In this document: piece after piece, positions 4,565 through 6,131 of the stretch
Layout of the letters: every line of letters begins with the position of its first letter
Position numbering within the stretch: position 1 is the first letter of the stretch
Source: Thermoplasmata archaeon
Lineage (GTDB): Archaea > Thermoplasmatota > E2 > DHVEG-1
Length of the DNA: 6,131 nucleotides
NCBI GenBank assembly: GCA_003651045.1
Contig: QMTJ01000070.1
Coordinates: 1-6,131 of the forward strand
Direction of reading: 5' to 3'
Position numbers and translations under genes: made by a program
The notes under the pieces: generated by a model
Database searches by the model: none
The model's input: only the letters and a program-made list of their open reading frames with translations
What the model was told of the DNA's origin: nothing

Positions 4565-6131
4565 TTACACCTCCTCTAGGAGAGCTTCAAGCATAACATC
4601 GATTTGTTTTGTTTTGAATCCTTTCTGTTCAATAGCACCAGATGGACAAGCACCAGCGCATGCTCCACAGCCTTTACAAAGCGCTGGGTTAACTGTTGCT
4701 ACTAAATGCTTTGGGTCATCCCTTTGGGGTTTAACCTCAATAGCAGAAAAAGTACATATGGATTCACAGGTTCTACATCCACTACAAAGATCTTCGTTAA
4801 CCTCTGCAATCTGACCCTCTCCTCTCATACGACCTTGCATAATAGGTATAGCCGCACGACTTGCGGCACCCTCCGCCTGAGCAATAGAATCAACAAGGTT
4901 TTTCGGATAATGCGCAGCACCACACAGGTAGATTCCATCTGTTGAAAAATCAAGTGGTCTAATCTTCGCATGAGCCTCTAAGAAGAAACCTGCGTTGTCA
5001 GCCGGGATTTTAAGCATGTTTTTCAAGGTTTCAGTGAACTCTGCACCCTCTGTGTTAATTGTTAAAACTATGAGATCAGCAGGTAAAACCATTTCTTCAT
5101 TAAGTATATCATCATATACTTTAACAGACATTGGACCATTTTTTGGATCTTTTTTATCCAATATCACTTCTGGTTTTTTCTCACCGGGATATCTAATCAC
5201 TGTTACATGGTAATTTTTTAAAACATCACCGTAGTATTCCTCTTCTTCTTTACCGAAAACACGCATGTCACGATATAAAATATAGATTTTAGAACCTGGG
5301 TATCTTTCACTTATTAGTTTAGCATTTTTGATAGATACTCCACACCCGATACGGCAACAATAGGGTCTTTGTTCATCCATTGCACCAGCGCAGTTGATGA
5401 TTACAACATTTTTTGGTTTTTTATCTAAACCATCTTTTTTGATTTTTTCTTCAAGCTCTGTTTGACTCAGGATGTTTTTATTAACCTTGTACTGGTATTG
5501 ACCTCTGAGATCAATTTCTTTGAAACCTGTTGCAACAATAATAGTTCCAAATTTGATTTTTTTCTTCTTCGAATCTTGTTTAATTACTCCTTCATAATTA
5601 CCAATGAAACCATTGATATCTACTAGCTCAGCATTAGTAAATACATTGATTAGTTTGTTTTTGTTGACTTCTTTAATTAACGGTTTAATAATATCTTCTG
5701 CTTTAGTATCAGTAGGGAACATTGTGTAAAGATGTCTTAGTCTCCCACCTAGTTGTTTTTCTTTTTCAACAAGATATGATTTAATCCCCATGTCAGCAAG
5801 AGCTAAAGCTGCTTTCATACCTGAGATTCCACCACCGATTACTAACACTGCAGGTGTTACTGTGAATTCTTCCTCACTTAATGGCTCAAGGAGACGTACT
5901 TTTGCAACAGCTGCTTTCACTAGGTCTGTAGCTTTTTTTGTTGCTTTCTCCCAGTCGTCGGAATGAACCCAGCTGCAGTGGTTACGAATATTAGCCATTT
6001 CAAATAAGTATTTGTTTAAACCTGCTTCTTTTATTGTATCTTGGAATAAACCACCATGCGTACGTGGTGAACACGCTGCAATTACTAGCCTGTTAAGGTT
6101 TTTTTCTTTAATTGTTTCACTTATTTTTTTA
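4565..6131 (-). CDS. hdrA: HdrA-type FAD/iron-sulfur bifurcating subunit (5' end outside window)
   Basis: HdrA carries the bifurcating FAD. The open frame does not begin at the ATG at 5998: 44 further codons upstream, to the window edge, contain the HdrA signatures VIAACSPRTHGGLFQ and AGLNKYLFE. So 521 residues are visible and about 90 are probably missing. In visible numbering, C20 and C52 (NHCSWVH) belong to the N-terminal domain that binds a [4Fe-4S] cluster. The FAD-binding GGGISG is at 99-104, followed by VEKEKQLGGR at 121-130. A second nucleotide-fold segment, IIVATGF, is at 197-203. A cysteine group, C247, C258, C259 and C263, lies in the thioredoxin-reductase-like domain. The C-terminal ferredoxin domain has C449, C452, C455, C459 and C485, C488, C491, C495. 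The inserted ferredoxin domain of methanogen HdrA is absent. QmoA-type proteins are relatives, but hdrB, hdrC and mvh neighbours make HdrA the better name. Confidence 0.95.
   Translation of the reverse strand, partial: KKISETIKEKNLNRLVIAACSPRTHGGLFQDTIKEAGLNKYLFEMANIRNHCSWVHSDDWEKATKKATDLVKAAVAKVRLLEPLSEEEFTVTPAVLVIGGGISGMKAALALADMGIKSYLVEKEKQLGGRLRHLYTMFPTDTKAEDIIKPLIKEVNKNKLINVFTNAELVDINGFIGNYEGVIKQDSKKKKIKFGTIIVATGFKEIDLRGQYQYKVNKNILSQTELEEKIKKDGLDKKPKNVVIINCAGAMDEQRPYCCRIGCGVSIKNAKLISERYPGSKIYILYRDMRVFGKEEEEYYGDVLKNYHVTVIRYPGEKKPEVILDKKDPKNGPMSVKVYDDILNEEMVLPADLIVLTINTEGAEFTETLKNMLKIPADNAGFFLEAHAKIRPLDFSTDGIYLCGAAHYPKNLVDSIAQAEGAASRAAIPIMQGRMRGEGQIAEVNEDLCSGCRTCESICTFSAIEVKPQRDDPKHLVATVNPALCKGCGACAGACPSGAIEQKGFKTKQIDVMLEALLEEV
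4568..4574 (-). promoter_or_regulatory. Shine-Dalgarno site for hdrC
   Basis: The minus strand reads GGAGGTG and then TAACGGATAAA before the hdrC ATG, a spacing of 11 nt. The site spans the last two sense codons of hdrA, immediately before its TAA stop, so ribosomes finishing hdrA pass directly over it. Confidence 0.75.

Larger units (their letters stand above)
1..6131 (-). other. hdrACB-mvhGA-protease-mvhD operon, open at both ends
   Basis: All seven genes lie on the minus strand and are read from high to low coordinates. Spacing between consecutive genes is 8 nt (hdrA-hdrC), 5 nt (hdrC-hdrB), 27 nt (hdrB-mvhG), a 1-nt overlap (mvhG-mvhA), 12 nt (mvhA-protease) and 11 nt (protease-mvhD). 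No gap is large enough for a promoter plus leader. No U-tract terminator following a gene was seen on the transcribed strand. The inference is one polycistronic mRNA whose promoter lies beyond position 6131 and whose end lies below position 1. Together the genes supply every core subunit of an HdrABC-MvhAGD electron-bifurcating complex plus one maturation enzyme. Confidence 0.85.

Noticed and set aside
4614..5213. Plus-strand open frames opposite hdrA
   Set aside because: Entirely antisense to the HdrA C-terminal half, short, and without family features.
5342..5392. Possible selenocysteine in HdrA or MvhA
   Set aside because: Some methanococcal relatives use selenocysteine, but there is no in-frame TGA in either gene here; the ligands are encoded by TGT and TGC.
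1..6131. CRISPR, tRNA, rRNA, insertion sequences, riboswitches
   Set aside because: The window is almost fully coding on one strand with no repeats, inverted termini or non-coding space to hold them.

Overview
The window is one continuous minus-strand gene cluster, cut at both ends. It encodes a cytoplasmic heterodisulfide-reductase/[NiFe]-hydrogenase (HdrABC-MvhAGD type) complex. In the direction of transcription (high to low coordinates) the order is hdrA (5' end outside the window), hdrC, hdrB, mvhG, mvhA, a hydrogenase maturation endopeptidase of the HyaD/HycI/FrhD family, and mvhD (only its first 69 codons). Every junction is tight: gaps of 8, 5, 27, 12 and 11 nt and one 1-nt stop/start overlap. 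No internal promoter or terminator is visible, so it reads as a single transcript. The plus strand carries only shadow ORFs.

Organism: an anaerobe using flavin-based electron bifurcation with H2. Base composition is roughly 40% G+C by eye. Several genes have GGAGG/GGTGA-type Shine-Dalgarno sites, and the complex is cytoplasmic with no export signals. This suits an archaeon (non-methanogenic or deep euryarchaeal, Thermoplasmatota-, Asgard- or Bathyarchaeia-like), but an anaerobic bacterium with the same complex (sulfate reducer, Dehalococcoidia) cannot be excluded. No methyl-CoM reductase or other methanogenesis marker is present.

How the genes work together (known from the family): MvhA (NiFe site) and MvhG (three Fe-S clusters) oxidise H2. 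MvhD passes the electrons to HdrA, where FAD splits electron pairs between a low-potential acceptor (ferredoxin) and a disulfide-type acceptor reached through HdrC and the CCG-domain subunit HdrB. The endopeptidase is the expected processing enzyme for the C-terminal tail of MvhA.

The most interesting points concern departures from the methanogen enzyme. HdrA lacks the inserted ferredoxin domain, and the cysteine set of its thioredoxin-reductase-domain cluster is rearranged. HdrB has a first CCG motif of the non-methanogen kind, so CoM-S-S-CoB should not be assumed as substrate. HdrC is short. All subunits plus the protease are gathered in one operon. The ATG at 5998 is not the true hdrA start: the reading frame continues, with recognisable HdrA sequence, to the window edge.
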